Below are positions 39,963 through 48,405 of a DNA stretch of 64,000 nucleotides, one piece after another. Each line of letters opens with the position of its first letter. Positions within the stretch are counted from its first letter, which is position 1. Origin of the DNA: Mucilaginibacter hurinus. GTDB lineage: Bacteria > Bacteroidota > Bacteroidia > Sphingobacteriales > Sphingobacteriaceae. The position numbers and the translations under genes were made by a program. The DNA lies in assembly GCF_003324525.1 (NCBI RefSeq), contig NZ_QGDC01000002.1:434001-498000 (forward strand), given 5' to 3'. Below the pieces are notes generated by a model. The model had not been told where the DNA came from and searched no databases. It saw only the letters and a program-made list of their open reading frames with translations.

Positions 39963-40559
39963 TCAATTCTTATAATAAATCTGTACAAGCAATTCAGTAT
40001 CACTTTTAGACCCGAAGGGCAGGTCCCATAATTTTCTGTTGAATGCCAGCACAAGCCGCACCACTTTCTCCGGGTCTTCCCAATAACTTTGCGTGATAAT
40101 CGCATATGCAGTGTTTATTACAGTACCCGAACGAATAGGCTCGCCTAATAAAGAACCTAACTGCGTTTTTAATGTATCGTATTTAGCGGTGAATTCTGTC
40201 TCTTTACGGGTTAGTTCCTTTAGTTTCTTTTCAGGAATATCATAATTAAAATTGCGAGTTCCCCAGTTGTACTCAACCCCTATCATTTTTTTATCATTTT
40301 CATCAAAAAAATAAAGCAAACATAATTTGGGGAAGAAATCATCGGCATTTCTGCGGTATATAAAAGCTTCAGCCACCTTTCCTTTTAACGGCTCATCAAA
40401 CCATGCCCAATCCGGTTTGGTATATATCAGTTCCGCGTTAGCGTCCAACTCTTTTTTTTGCATCTGAGCTATCGACATCCTTACAAAGTCGATAGAATCT
40501 TGTGCCATTAAATTCGTTACAGAGATGATAAAAAACAATAATATCTTCAGAACTTTCAT
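39963..40559 (-). CDS. Secreted hypothetical protein
   Basis: A 198-residue protein with a signal peptide (MKVLKILLFFIISVTNLMAQ). The mature part is charged, with motifs such as YTKPDWAWFDEPLKGKVAEAF and GVEYNWGTRNFNYDIPEKK. No family name can be assigned. It is convergent with the membrane glycosyltransferase-like gene, 23 bp apart, and stands alone. Confidence 0.65.
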   Translation of the reverse strand: MKVLKILLFFIISVTNLMAQDSIDFVRMSIAQMQKKELDANAELIYTKPDWAWFDEPLKGKVAEAFIYRRNADDFFPKLCLLYFFDENDKKMIGVEYNWGTRNFNYDIPEKKLKELTRKETEFTAKYDTLKTQLGSLLGEPIRSGTVINTAYAIITQSYWEDPEKVVRLVLAFNRKLWDLPFGSKSDTELLVQIYYKN

Positions 40560-40948
40560 AAATGTGGATTTTATGGCAATAACGCTATTTTATTTCAAAA
40601 CTTAACCTTCTATTCGTACACTTTACGGGCGTGGATATTTAGCCACCCGCCACTTGATCATGAACGATCGAAGGAACATATCCGGTTACAGAGCTAGATA
40701 ATAAAATAGTGAAATTTGATAATCCTTCTGAAATACAAAATTATTGCGAGCCGCTTAAGCTCCCTGGTGTAGGCTAAGCAAAAAACTGAATAATAATGAA
40801 AGTGGTGCTGAATCTTTAGTTTCGGCCCTATTCGACAGTGTTTGCCTCCCGCACCTATCGAACAAACGAATATTATTAACTAAATTTTCGCCGACATGCA
40901 CATTGACAGGCCTAAGCTAACGTATAAGGCTTAAATTCACATTATAAT
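40560..40948. other. Gap upstream of the his promoter
   Basis: About 390 bp with no open frame of note and no recognised riboswitch or RNA. Short hairpins such as GGGCGTGG/CCACCC near 40630-40650 are imperfect. The region might hold a control element for the his operon or an unannotated small RNA, but nothing supports a specific call. Confidence 0.35.
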
Positions 40949-40978
40949 TTTGATTTTATAAACATCTGCCTATATTTG
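40949..40978 (+). promoter_or_regulatory. his operon promoter
   Basis: TTTG (40949-40952), 18 bp, then TATATTTG (40971-40978): both Bacteroidota promoter elements match. Transcription would start near 40985, about 30 nt before the His-rich leader peptide and 150 nt before hisG. Confidence 0.65.
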
Positions 40979-40984
40979 CAGCAC

Positions 40985-41134
40985 CTCATAAACACTATAG
41001 GTTTACTATATAAAATGAACGGTTACAACACACATCATCTTCATCTGCACCATCGCCACCATGGCGATAATAGATAAGTATGTTTCTACGTGAAATAACA
41101 CCCCGGTTCATTTTTTTACCTTTAATACAACTTT
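40985..41134 (+). promoter_or_regulatory. his operon leader, probable attenuator
   Basis: The predicted untranslated leader contains a His-codon-rich ORF (41015-41077). Inside that ORF, ATCGCC (41052-41057) and GGCGAT (41063-41068) form a perfect 6-bp hairpin covering the last two His codons, so a ribosome stalled for lack of histidyl-tRNA would keep it open. A run of seven T follows at 41111-41117, but the stems before it are weak, so it is unclear whether the switch acts on termination or on hisG translation. Confidence 0.6.
41015..41077 (+). CDS. hisL: Histidine-rich his leader peptide
   Basis: A 20-codon ORF, ATG to TAA, encodes a peptide whose residues 7-16 contain seven histidines in a ten-codon stretch (HHLHLHHRHH). 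It lies 37 nt after the his promoter -7 box and 57 nt before hisG. In enterobacteria a peptide with seven His codons in a row controls the his operon by attenuation; the resemblance in position and composition is strong. The peptide itself is expected to have no function other than being translated. No clear ribosome-binding site is visible, as usual for this phylum. Confidence 0.75.
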   Translation: MNGYNTHHLHLHHRHHGDNR

Positions 41135-41986
41135 GTGAAAACACTTAAAATAGCGATCCAGAAATCGGGTCGGCTTAACGAGAAATCTGTTGAACTGCTT
41201 AAAAATTGCGGTTTGAATTTTGAAAACTATAAAAGTTCCCTGATATCACCTGTATCTAATTTTCCTTTAGAAATACTTTTTTTGCGTGATGATGATATCC
41301 CTGAATATGTGCAGGACGGCATAGCGCACCTGGGCATAGTTGGCGAAAACGTAATACAGGAAACCGAAGTAGAGGTTGCCTACCTGCAAAAACTGGGCTT
41401 TGGCAAATGCTCGTTAAAACTGGCTATTCCAAACAACAGCGACATTACCGACCTGAGCGGCCTCAACGGAAAAGCTATTGCTACCACCTACCCTGTTATT
41501 TTAAATAAATACCTGCAAAACCAAGGCATACAAGCAGATATACGTACCATATCCGGATCTGTTGAAATATCGCCCGGGCTGGGATTAAGTGACGCGATAT
41601 GTGACCTGGTATCAACCGGCGGCACGTTAAAAAGCAATGGCCTTAAACCTTTTGGCGATGTAATGAGCAGCGAGGCTGTACTGATTGGCCGCAAAGGTGA
41701 AGAAGATACTGACTTGATACAGGAACTGATACAGCGCATACAATCTGTACTACGTGCTAAGGAAACCAAGTACGTAATGTTAAATGCGCCAAAAGATAAC
41801 CTGGAGACTGTAATAGGTTTATTGCCCGGTATTAAAAGCCCCACCATTGTGCCTTTGGCGGATGAAAAATGGGTGGCCATACACACCGTTATCCCTGAGC
41901 GCGATTTTTGGGACAGGATAAGTCAGTTAAAACAGGCAGGCGCGCAAGGTATAGTGGTAATGCCTATTGAGAAAATAATATTGTAA
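41135..41986 (+). CDS. hisG: ATP phosphoribosyltransferase, long form
   Basis: HisG starts histidine synthesis by joining ATP and PRPP. At 283 residues it is the long form with a C-terminal ACT-like regulatory domain (about 210-283), so it should not need HisZ and is likely inhibited by histidine. Visible features are KIAIQKSGRLNEKS at the N-terminus and ICDLVSTGGTLKSNGL, the PRPP-binding loop. The start codon is GTG. It is followed by a 78-bp C-rich/G-rich element before hisD. Confidence 0.96.
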   Translation: MKTLKIAIQKSGRLNEKSVELLKNCGLNFENYKSSLISPVSNFPLEILFLRDDDIPEYVQDGIAHLGIVGENVIQETEVEVAYLQKLGFGKCSLKLAIPNNSDITDLSGLNGKAIATTYPVILNKYLQNQGIQADIRTISGSVEISPGLGLSDAICDLVSTGGTLKSNGLKPFGDVMSSEAVLIGRKGEEDTDLIQELIQRIQSVLRAKETKYVMLNAPKDNLETVIGLLPGIKSPTIVPLADEKWVAIHTVIPERDFWDRISQLKQAGAQGIVVMPIEKIIL

Positions 41987-41987
41987 A

Positions 41988-42065
41988 GCCTGGCCCCTTG
42001 CCCCCCAAAGGGGAGCTTTTGATTTGCAAAGCGGAGTAACTCCCCTTTAGGGGGTTTGGGGGATT
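41988..42065. mobile_element. MITE-like element with C-rich/G-rich ends
   Basis: The left end CCCCTTGCCCCCCAAAGGGG (41994-42013) and the reverse complement of the right end, CCCCCAAACCCCCTAAAGGGG in pattern (42042-42062), are near-identical inverted repeats around a core of about 25 bp. It carries no gene. Its ends match those of the DUF559 cassette at 47094-47512, so it is probably a non-autonomous relative. It sits directly after the hisG stop and before hisD without disturbing either. Confidence 0.65.
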
Positions 42066-42077
42066 GAGGACTGTTAT

Positions 42078-43364
42078 ATGAAGACATACAACTATTCAGA
42101 CTTAAGCAAGGCGGAAATAGCCAAACTGGTGCAGCGCAACGTTGACCCCGCTAATGAGATACGTGCCATAGTAGAAGATATTATTGCCAACGTACAGCAA
42201 AATGGCGACGCTGCTTTGCTGGATTACGCGGCTACATTTGACAAGGTAACGCTGGACAAGCTTTACCTGGACAAAGCGGAACTTGAAGCTCTTGCCGCGC
42301 AGGTTTCAGAAACACAAAAGGCTGCGCTGGATACGGCTTATAAAAATATTTATAAATTTCACGAGGCGCAGCTTAAAGGTGAGGATAAGGTGGAAACCAT
42401 GCCCGGCGTTACTTGCTGGCGCGAGTTAAGGCCCATTGAAAAAGTGGGATTATATATACCGGGTGGCACCGCTGTACTGCCCAGCACCTTTTTAATGCTT
42501 GGCATACCCGCTAAAATTGCCGGCTGCCACGAGATAATCGTATGCTCGCCGCCGCAGAAAAATGGCGGTGTAAATGCCTTTATTGCCTATGTGGCTTTGA
42601 TGCTTGGTATTAACAGGATCTTTTTAGCAGGTGGCGCGCAAGCTATTGCGGCGATGGCGTACGGGACTGAAAGTATTACTAAAGTTGATAAGATATTTGG
42701 CCCTGGAAACCAATTTGTTACCAAGGCTAAAACCATTGTCCAATCAACCACTACTACAGCCATTGATATGCCTGCGGGACCGTCTGAGGTGTTGGTGATA
42801 GCTGATGATTCAGCTACCCCAAAATACATTGCAGCCGACTTGTTAGCGCAAGCTGAGCATGGGATTGACAGCCAGTCGGTGCTGGTATGCACCTCTGCTG
42901 AAATCGCTAACAAAACGATTGACGAAGTAAACCGGCAGGTTGTGACATTGCCGCGCGCAGAAATAGCACAGCAAGCCATAGATCACTCTTACATTGTTGT
43001 GGTTGACCATTTGGGGCAGGCTGTTAACTTCAGCAACCAGTATGCGCCTGAGCACCTCATACTGGCTACCGATAAGTGGGAAGAGATTACCGGCAGCGTC
43101 ATCAATGCAGGCTCGGTATTTTTGGGTAACCTTACCCCCGAAAGTGCAGGTGACTACGCTTCAGGCACTAATCATACATTGCCCACAAGCAGCTATGCCA
43201 AAGCGTATTCCGGTGTTTCAGTTGATTCGTTTGTTAAGAAAATAACATTCCAATATATCACGACTGACGGACTGAAAAATATCGGCCCGTCGGTACAAAC
43301 GCTGGCCGAGCTGGAGGGCTTGCATGCACATGCGAATGCGGTGGCGGTCAGATCATCTAATTAA
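42078..43364 (+). CDS. hisD: Histidinol dehydrogenase
   Basis: HisD oxidises histidinol to histidine with two NAD, the last two steps of the pathway. The 428-residue protein shows VGLYIPGGTAVLPST, IDMPAGPSEVLVIAD, the zinc/catalytic segment LAQAEHGIDSQ, YAPEHL with catalytic Glu-His and DYASGTNHTLPT near the C-terminus. All zinc ligands appear present. It follows the MITE-like element, which leaves 91 bp between hisG and hisD. Confidence 0.97.
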   Translation: MKTYNYSDLSKAEIAKLVQRNVDPANEIRAIVEDIIANVQQNGDAALLDYAATFDKVTLDKLYLDKAELEALAAQVSETQKAALDTAYKNIYKFHEAQLKGEDKVETMPGVTCWRELRPIEKVGLYIPGGTAVLPSTFLMLGIPAKIAGCHEIIVCSPPQKNGGVNAFIAYVALMLGINRIFLAGGAQAIAAMAYGTESITKVDKIFGPGNQFVTKAKTIVQSTTTTAIDMPAGPSEVLVIADDSATPKYIAADLLAQAEHGIDSQSVLVCTSAEIANKTIDEVNRQVVTLPRAEIAQQAIDHSYIVVVDHLGQAVNFSNQYAPEHLILATDKWEEITGSVINAGSVFLGNLTPESAGDYASGTNHTLPTSSYAKAYSGVSVDSFVKKITFQYITTDGLKNIGPSVQTLAELEGLHAHANAVAVRSSN

Positions 43365-43367
43365 CAA

Positions 43368-43448
43368 CCGTCATTGCGAGGAGGTACGACGAAGCAATCT
43401 CGTCGCCAACACAGCGAATAGATTGCCGCGCTTCGCTCGCAAAGACGG
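43368..43448. repeat. REP-like inverted repeat, GCGAGG...GAAGCAATCT type
   Basis: Left arm 43368-43400 contains GTCATTGCGAGG and GACGAAGCAATCT; right arm 43420-43448 contains AGATTGCCGCGCTTCGCTCGC. It is the second copy of the family at 38350-38426 and fills the space between hisD and hisC, apparently without ending the operon. Confidence 0.68.
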
Positions 43449-43466
43449 CAGAAAACTGATAAAATA

Positions 43467-44513
43467 ATGTTCGACATAAATAATATAATCAGAAATAACA
43501 TCAAAAACCTGGTTCCCTATTCCTCCGCACGTGATGAATTTAAGGGCGAGGCCAGCGTGTTTTTAGATGCCAATGAGAACAGTTTCGGTTCACCGCTGGA
43601 TACTGCTTATAACCGCTATCCAGATCCGTTGCAGTATAAAGTTAAAAAGCGCCTGAGCGAGATAAAAGGTGTACCGCCGCGTAATATCTTTTTAGGTAAT
43701 GGCAGCGACGAAGCTATAGACATACTTTTCCGCAGCTTTTGCAACCCGGGTGTTGATAATGTAATACTAGTGCCGCCCACTTACGGCATGTATGAGGTGT
43801 CGGCCAATATCAATGATATTGAAACCCGGAAAGTATTGCTTACCGAAGACTACCAGTTGAACTTAGAAGCCATTGCGGCAGCTATTGACGAGCATACCAA
43901 ACTGATATTTATTTGCTCGCCCAATAATCCCACCGGCAACTCTATGCACCGCGAAGATGTGGAAACTTTATTGGCTAATTTTAGCGGTTTAGTAATTGTA
44001 GATGAAGCGTATATAAACTATAGCCGCCAGAAAAGCTTTATACAGGAACTTACAGAATATGCTAACCTGGTAGTTTTGCAAACCCTATCAAAGGCCTGGG
44101 GGCTTGCAGCCTTGCGCGTAGGCATGGCTTTCGCCAGCGAAGAGATAATTGAGGTGATGAATAAAGTGAAGCCCCCATATAACGTAAACGAAGCATCGCA
44201 GCAGCTGGCATTACAGGCATTGAATAACGTAGACACCGTAAACAACTGGATTAGAGAGACTTTAAGTGAACGGGATAAATTAGTGCTTCAACTTAAAGAA
44301 TTTGATTTTGTGGTTGATATCTATCCATCCGACGCTAATTTTATCCTTGTTAAAACAACCGGTGCCCGTGACATCTACAACTTCCTGGTACAACACGGAA
44401 TTATAGTGCGCGACCGCTCAAAGGTTGAGCTTTGCGAAGGAAGCTTGCGGATAACTATCGGCACTCCACCCGAAAACGAACAACTAATTAATCACTTACG
44501 CAATTACAAATGA
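43467..44513 (+). CDS. hisC: Histidinol-phosphate aminotransferase
   Basis: HisC is a PLP enzyme that converts imidazole acetol phosphate to histidinol phosphate using glutamate. The 348-residue protein has [11 protein letters not shown] at the N-terminus, [28 protein letters not shown] and the PLP lysine in [14 protein letters not shown]. It ends in ATGA, a four-base overlap with the hisB start, which couples their translation. Confidence 0.96.
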   Translation: MFDINNIIRNNIKNLVPYSSARDEFKGEASVFLDANENSFGSPLDTAYNRYPDPLQYKVKKRLSEIKGVPPRNIFLGNGSDEAIDILFRSFCNPGVDNVILVPPTYGMYEVSANINDIETRKVLLTEDYQLNLEAIAAAIDEHTKLIFICSPNNPTGNSMHREDVETLLANFSGLVIVDEAYINYSRQKSFIQELTEYANLVVLQTLSKAWGLAALRVGMAFASEEIIEVMNKVKPPYNVNEASQQLALQALNNVDTVNNWIRETLSERDKLVLQLKEFDFVVDIYPSDANFILVKTTGARDIYNFLVQHGIIVRDRSKVELCEGSLRITIGTPPENEQLINHLRNYK

Positions 44514-45655
44514 GCCTGAAAAAAATACTTTTTATTGACCGCGACGGCACTATGCTGAAAGAACCGGCTGATGAGCAGGTGGATTCGTTTGATAAACTTG
44601 AATTTTACCCCGGCGCGCTGCAATACCTGCCCAAAATTGCCGAACTTAATTTTGAATTGGTGATGGTAACTAACCAGGATGGTCTTGGCACGCCAGTTCA
44701 CTCGAACGAAAACTTTTTTCCGGTACATAATTTTATACTGAAAACGTTTGAAAATGAAGGCGTAAAGTTTGACGCCGTGTATATTGACCGTACTTTTCCC
44801 GCTGATAATGCCCCTACCCGCAAGCCCGGTACCGGTATGCTTACACAGTATTTTGATACCGGAAAATACGACCTTAAAAACTCGTTTGTAATAGGTGACC
44901 GGAAGAATGATGTATTGCTGGCAAAAAACCTGGGCGCCAAAGCATTATGGTTAAACAATCAATCAAACTTAGGCGGCAGGGAATTTAATGCAGACAACTG
45001 GCAGGATGACGTGAAAGAGGTTATTGCCCTGGAAACAACCGACTGGAAAGACATTTACGAACACCTTAAACTGGGTCAGCGCATTATTGAACATCGCCGT
45101 ACAACCAAAGAAACTGATATTTATATTAAACTTAACCTTGACGGCAAAGGCGATGCAAAGATAGAAACCGGCTTAAACTTTTTTGACCATATGCTTGACC
45201 AGATAGCGCGGCATGGAAGCCTGGGGCTTGAGGTAATTGCTAAAGGCGATTTGCATATTGATGAGCACCACACCATTGAAGATACCGGGATAGCTTTAGG
45301 CGAGGTTTTTGCTGAAGCATTAGGTGATAAAAAAGGTATAGAGCGTTACGGTTTTTGCCTGCCGATGGACGACTGCCTGGCGCAGGTAGGCATTGACTTT
45401 GGCGGTCGTAACTGGATAGTTTGGGAGGCGGAATTTAAACGTGAAAAGGTTGGTGATGTACCTACCGAAATGTTTTATCACTTCTTTAAATCATTTAGCG
45501 ACGCGGCAAAATGTAACCTGAATATAAAAGCAGAGGGCGATAACGAGCATCATAAAATAGAAGCTATATTTAAAGCCTTCGCCAAAGCCATTAAAATGGC
45601 AGTGAAAAGAGATGTTGATAATATGGTTTTACCTAGCACAAAGGGAGTGCTTTAA
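44510..45655 (+). CDS. hisB: Bifunctional histidinol-phosphatase / imidazoleglycerol-phosphate dehydratase
   Basis: This 381-residue fusion performs two steps. Residues 1-170 form a HAD phosphatase with [15 protein letters not shown] and [11 protein letters not shown]. Residues 190-381 form the dehydratase, with the metal motifs [19 protein letters not shown] and the second copy [14 protein letters not shown]. The HAD part lacks the Cys-His-Cys-Cys zinc loop of the enterobacterial enzyme; the corresponding stretch reads [16 protein letters not shown]. This appears typical of the phylum (from memory). It overlaps hisC by 4 nt. Confidence 0.96.
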   Translation: MSLKKILFIDRDGTMLKEPADEQVDSFDKLEFYPGALQYLPKIAELNFELVMVTNQDGLGTPVHSNENFFPVHNFILKTFENEGVKFDAVYIDRTFPADNAPTRKPGTGMLTQYFDTGKYDLKNSFVIGDRKNDVLLAKNLGAKALWLNNQSNLGGREFNADNWQDDVKEVIALETTDWKDIYEHLKLGQRIIEHRRTTKETDIYIKLNLDGKGDAKIETGLNFFDHMLDQIARHGSLGLEVIAKGDLHIDEHHTIEDTGIALGEVFAEALGDKKGIERYGFCLPMDDCLAQVGIDFGGRNWIVWEAEFKREKVGDVPTEMFYHFFKSFSDAAKCNLNIKAEGDNEHHKIEAIFKAFAKAIKMAVKRDVDNMVLPSTKGVL

Positions 45656-45656
45656 G

Positions 45657-45739
45657 TTGAGAACTAAGAATCAAGAACCATGAACGAAGAAGAAAATTTT
45701 CGCTTTTCCTGGCTCCTGATTCTTCATTCTTGATTCTAA
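45657..45739. repeat. Inverted repeat, AGAATCAAGAACCATGAAC type
   Basis: The left arm (45657-45691) contains CTAAGAATCAAGAACC and GAACGAAGAA; the right arm (45706-45739) contains TTCCTGGCTCCTGATTCTTC and CTTGATTCT, giving a long imperfect hairpin. It fills the hisB-hisH gap. It is a member of the family listed at 109-180. Confidence 0.6.
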
Positions 45740-45746
45740 CAAAGAA

Positions 45747-46337
45747 ATGATTGGAATAATACGCTACGGCGCAGGCAACATATTTTCGCTTACGGCTACG
45801 TTAGACAGGCTGGGCATTGCCTACGGAATGGTACATAATGAAGCTGATTTTGAACAATTTGACCGCTTTATTATACCCGGCGTAGGGCACGCCGGGGCGG
45901 CTATGGCCAAGCTTGAAAGTACAGGCCTGGTACCTAAAATAAAATCACTTAAAAAACCGGTTTTGGGCATATGCGTGGGTATGCAACTCCTTACCTCCTT
46001 TTCGGAAGAAGGCGATGCCGACCTGCTGGATATTGTGCCTTTAAAAACTCTGCGATTTGCAGAAAGTCCGGCATACAAGGTTCCGCACACGGGCTGGAAC
46101 CGTGTATATGCAGAAAAAAACAATAAACTTTTTTTAAATATTCCCGCCGGTTCGCACTTTTACTTTGTACATTCATACTTTATTGAGTACAATAGTGAGT
46201 ATACACTGTCATCAACAATGTATCCTGATAAATTTTCGGCATCAATTTGGCTTGATAATTTTTATGGTGTGCAGTTTCACCCTGAAAAATCAGGCGCTTA
46301 CGGAGAGACCCTACTAACTAATTTTTCACAAATATAA
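45747..46337 (+). CDS. hisH: Imidazole glycerol phosphate synthase, glutaminase subunit
   Basis: HisH releases ammonia from glutamine and feeds it to HisF. The 196-residue protein has the triad: Cys in LGICVGMQLL and His-Glu in VQFHPEKSG, plus the PGVGHAGAAM loop forming the oxyanion region. It lies 6 bp before hisA. Its partner HisF in this genome carries an N-terminal DUF559 extension, which could affect docking. Confidence 0.96.
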   Translation: MIGIIRYGAGNIFSLTATLDRLGIAYGMVHNEADFEQFDRFIIPGVGHAGAAMAKLESTGLVPKIKSLKKPVLGICVGMQLLTSFSEEGDADLLDIVPLKTLRFAESPAYKVPHTGWNRVYAEKNNKLFLNIPAGSHFYFVHSYFIEYNSEYTLSSTMYPDKFSASIWLDNFYGVQFHPEKSGAYGETLLTNFSQI

Positions 46338-46343
46338 TAAGGC

Positions 46344-47093
46344 ATGTACATTATTCCCGCTATCGATATCCTGAACAAAAAAGTTGTGCGCCTGCGTGAG
46401 GGCGACTATGGCCAGGTTACCGAATACGATGTTTCACTGGAAGAGATGATTGAGAAATACCAGTCAAACGGTACAAATTTCATCCACATAATTGACCTTA
46501 ACGGGGCAAAAAACGACTTTTCAAATCAACAATACCTGTTTGACGTGATACGTAAAACAGATATGAAAGTGCAATACGGCGGTGGCATACGCAGCATTGA
46601 TAAAGTTAAAGAATTGATTGATGCCGGCGTTCACCGCGTGATAGTAGGCACCCAGGCGCTCACCAACCCGTCTTTTTTGCCCGACCTTGCAAAAACCATT
46701 TGCGGCCGCGATAAATGTTCAGACCAGGTAGTGATAGCTATAGATGTGCTTGACGAGGTGATAAAATACTCGGGATGGATGGAAAGCTCTCCTATTAAAC
46801 TGATGGACTACGTTGATAAATGCCTGGCATTAGGTTTCTTCAGGTTCCTGTGTACAGATATCAATAAAGACGGCAAACTTGGTGGTGCCGGTATTGAGCT
46901 TTATGAAAAATTACTGGACCATTCACCATTTATTAAACTTATTGCTTCAGGCGGCGTAAGCTCAATGGATGATATTGAAAAATTAAGCCAGTTAAAAGTA
47001 GAGTCATGCGTGGTTGGCAAAGCTATATACGAAGGGCATATTTCAGTTGAAGATGTAAAAAACTGGAACCTGGAAGCTTTAATATCAATATAA
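46344..47093 (+). CDS. hisA: ProFAR isomerase
   Basis: HisA is the beta/alpha barrel isomerase acting before HisHF. The 249-residue protein has the catalytic N-terminal Asp in IIPAIDILNKKVVRL, VQYGGGIRS at the first phosphate site, the second catalytic Asp in CTDINKDGKLGG and IASGGVSSMDDI at the second. Its TAA is followed without a gap by the left end of the DUF559 cassette. Confidence 0.96.
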   Translation: MYIIPAIDILNKKVVRLREGDYGQVTEYDVSLEEMIEKYQSNGTNFIHIIDLNGAKNDFSNQQYLFDVIRKTDMKVQYGGGIRSIDKVKELIDAGVHRVIVGTQALTNPSFLPDLAKTICGRDKCSDQVVIAIDVLDEVIKYSGWMESSPIKLMDYVDKCLALGFFRFLCTDINKDGKLGGAGIELYEKLLDHSPFIKLIASGGVSSMDDIEKLSQLKVESCVVGKAIYEGHISVEDVKNWNLEALISI

Positions 47094-47512
47094 GCCCCCT
47101 AACCCCCTAAAGGGGAACCGAAATTGAATGAAAAAGCGAATGTTCTTCGGTGTAAGCCAGTTGATATTCAAGAATGCATATCGGTTAAGAAACAATATGA
47201 CAGCCGCCGAAATGCTGCTATGGGAGCATTTAAAGGGAAATCAACTTGGTGTTAAATTCCGAAGGCAGCACCCTTTAAGCATTTACATAGCCGATTTTTT
47301 TTGCCATCAGCACAAACTCGTTATTGAGGTTGACGGAAGTATACATGAGCTTCCTGAAATAGCATTGCATGATTTAGAAAGACAAATTAACATTGAAAAT
47401 GAAGGAATTAAAGTCCTTCGTTTTACAAACCATGAGATTTTCAATCAATTAGATAAAGTATTGAATACAATCAAACAAACTATATCCTCCCCCTTCAGGG
47501 GGTCGGGGGGCC
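47094..47512 (+). mobile_element. DUF559 cassette with terminal inverted repeats
   Basis: The left end GCCCCCTAACCCCCTAAAGGGG (47094-47115, given in pattern) and the reverse complement of the right end (47485-47512; GGCCCCCCGACCCCCTGAAGG) are near-identical. Between them is one gene of the DUF559 family, an endonuclease-like fold related to Vsr. The ends match those of the 78-bp element at 41988-42065. The right end reads through in frame into hisF. No target-site duplication is obvious. Interpretation as a mobile cassette is inference. Confidence 0.65.
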
Positions 47513-48267
47513 TTAGTAAACGTATTATCCCCTGTCTTGATGTAAAAGACGGCCGCACAGTAAAAGGTGTAAACTTTGTTGATTTACGCGATGCCGGTGA
47601 CCCGGTTGAACTGGCCTGGAACTACTCCAACCAAGGCGCTGATGAGCTGGTGTTTCTGGACATTACCGCTACAGTTGAGCGCCGTAAAACCATGGTTGAA
47701 CTGGTTAAGTCAGTTGCCAGGCAAATAAACATTCCGTTTACCATTGGCGGCGGAATAAACGAAATTGCAGATGCCGACGCGCTGCTGAATGCTGGGGCAG
47801 ATAAAATTTCCATCAATTCGGCTGCTGTACGTAACCCGGCGCTCATTGATGAACTGGCAAAAGCCTTCGGGGTACAGTTTGTGGTAATAGCGGTTGACAC
47901 CCGCGTTAACAATGGCCAAAACATAGTACATTTGAATGGCGGCCGCGTACCTACCGAAAGGCAGACCTTAGAGTGGATACTGGAAGCCGAAAGCCGCGGC
48001 GCGGGCGAAATATTGCTTACTTCGATGGATCATGACGGGACTAAGGCGGGCTTTGATAACGGTTTGTTAAAACAGGTTAACGACGCGGTACACATACCGG
48101 TTATTGCGTCGGGCGGCGCCGGTTCGGTACAGCATTTTGTGGACGTATTTAAACAAACAAACGTGGATGCCGCACTGGCAGCCTCGGTATTCCATTATGG
48201 CGAGATACTGATACCTGATTTAAAGAAGGTGCTGCAGGATAACGACATTGAGGTCAGGACGGTATAA
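47128..48267 (+). CDS. hisF: DUF559 domain fused to HisF (imidazole glycerol phosphate synthase cyclase subunit)
   Basis: One uninterrupted 379-codon frame. Residues 1-117 are a DUF559 protein with [34 protein letters not shown] and a PD-(D/E)XK-like core [10 protein letters not shown]. Residues 118-128 (SSPFRGSGG) are translated from the G-rich repeat. Residues 129-379 are HisF, complete from its usual second codon: [15 protein letters not shown] with catalytic Asp, FTIGGGIN, and [12 protein letters not shown] with the second Asp. Its own ATG is gone; the nearest upstream alternative is a TTG at 47461. HisF is needed for histidine synthesis, so it is presumably made either as a fusion or from a non-ATG start. 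Confidence 0.9.
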   Translation: MKKRMFFGVSQLIFKNAYRLRNNMTAAEMLLWEHLKGNQLGVKFRRQHPLSIYIADFFCHQHKLVIEVDGSIHELPEIALHDLERQINIENEGIKVLRFTNHEIFNQLDKVLNTIKQTISSPFRGSGGLSKRIIPCLDVKDGRTVKGVNFVDLRDAGDPVELAWNYSNQGADELVFLDITATVERRKTMVELVKSVARQINIPFTIGGGINEIADADALLNAGADKISINSAAVRNPALIDELAKAFGVQFVVIAVDTRVNNGQNIVHLNGGRVPTERQTLEWILEAESRGAGEILLTSMDHDGTKAGFDNGLLKQVNDAVHIPVIASGGAGSVQHFVDVFKQTNVDAALAASVFHYGEILIPDLKKVLQDNDIEVRTV

Positions 48268-48405
48268 TTAGCGCGGCGCTGCGCCGGGCATGCTTTAGTT
48301 TATTGAATACCGCAGCTTAAGCACTGCATAATGATAACCTAAACTGTAACGCTGTGCACTTCCATTGTTGATGGCGACACTGGCAACAGACTTAAGATAA
48401 ACGAC

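Noticed and set aside
41096-41118. Strong rho-independent terminator in the his leader
   Set aside because: A run of seven T is present, but the best stem before it (AAATAAC with GTTCATTT) is bulged and almost all A/U, too weak to call.
47461-47520. Sequencing frameshift as the cause of the DUF559-HisF fusion
   Set aside because: The frame is continuous without a stop through domain 1, repeat and domain 2, and no single-base error would restore a separate hisF ATG, since none exists in any frame just before the HisF core.
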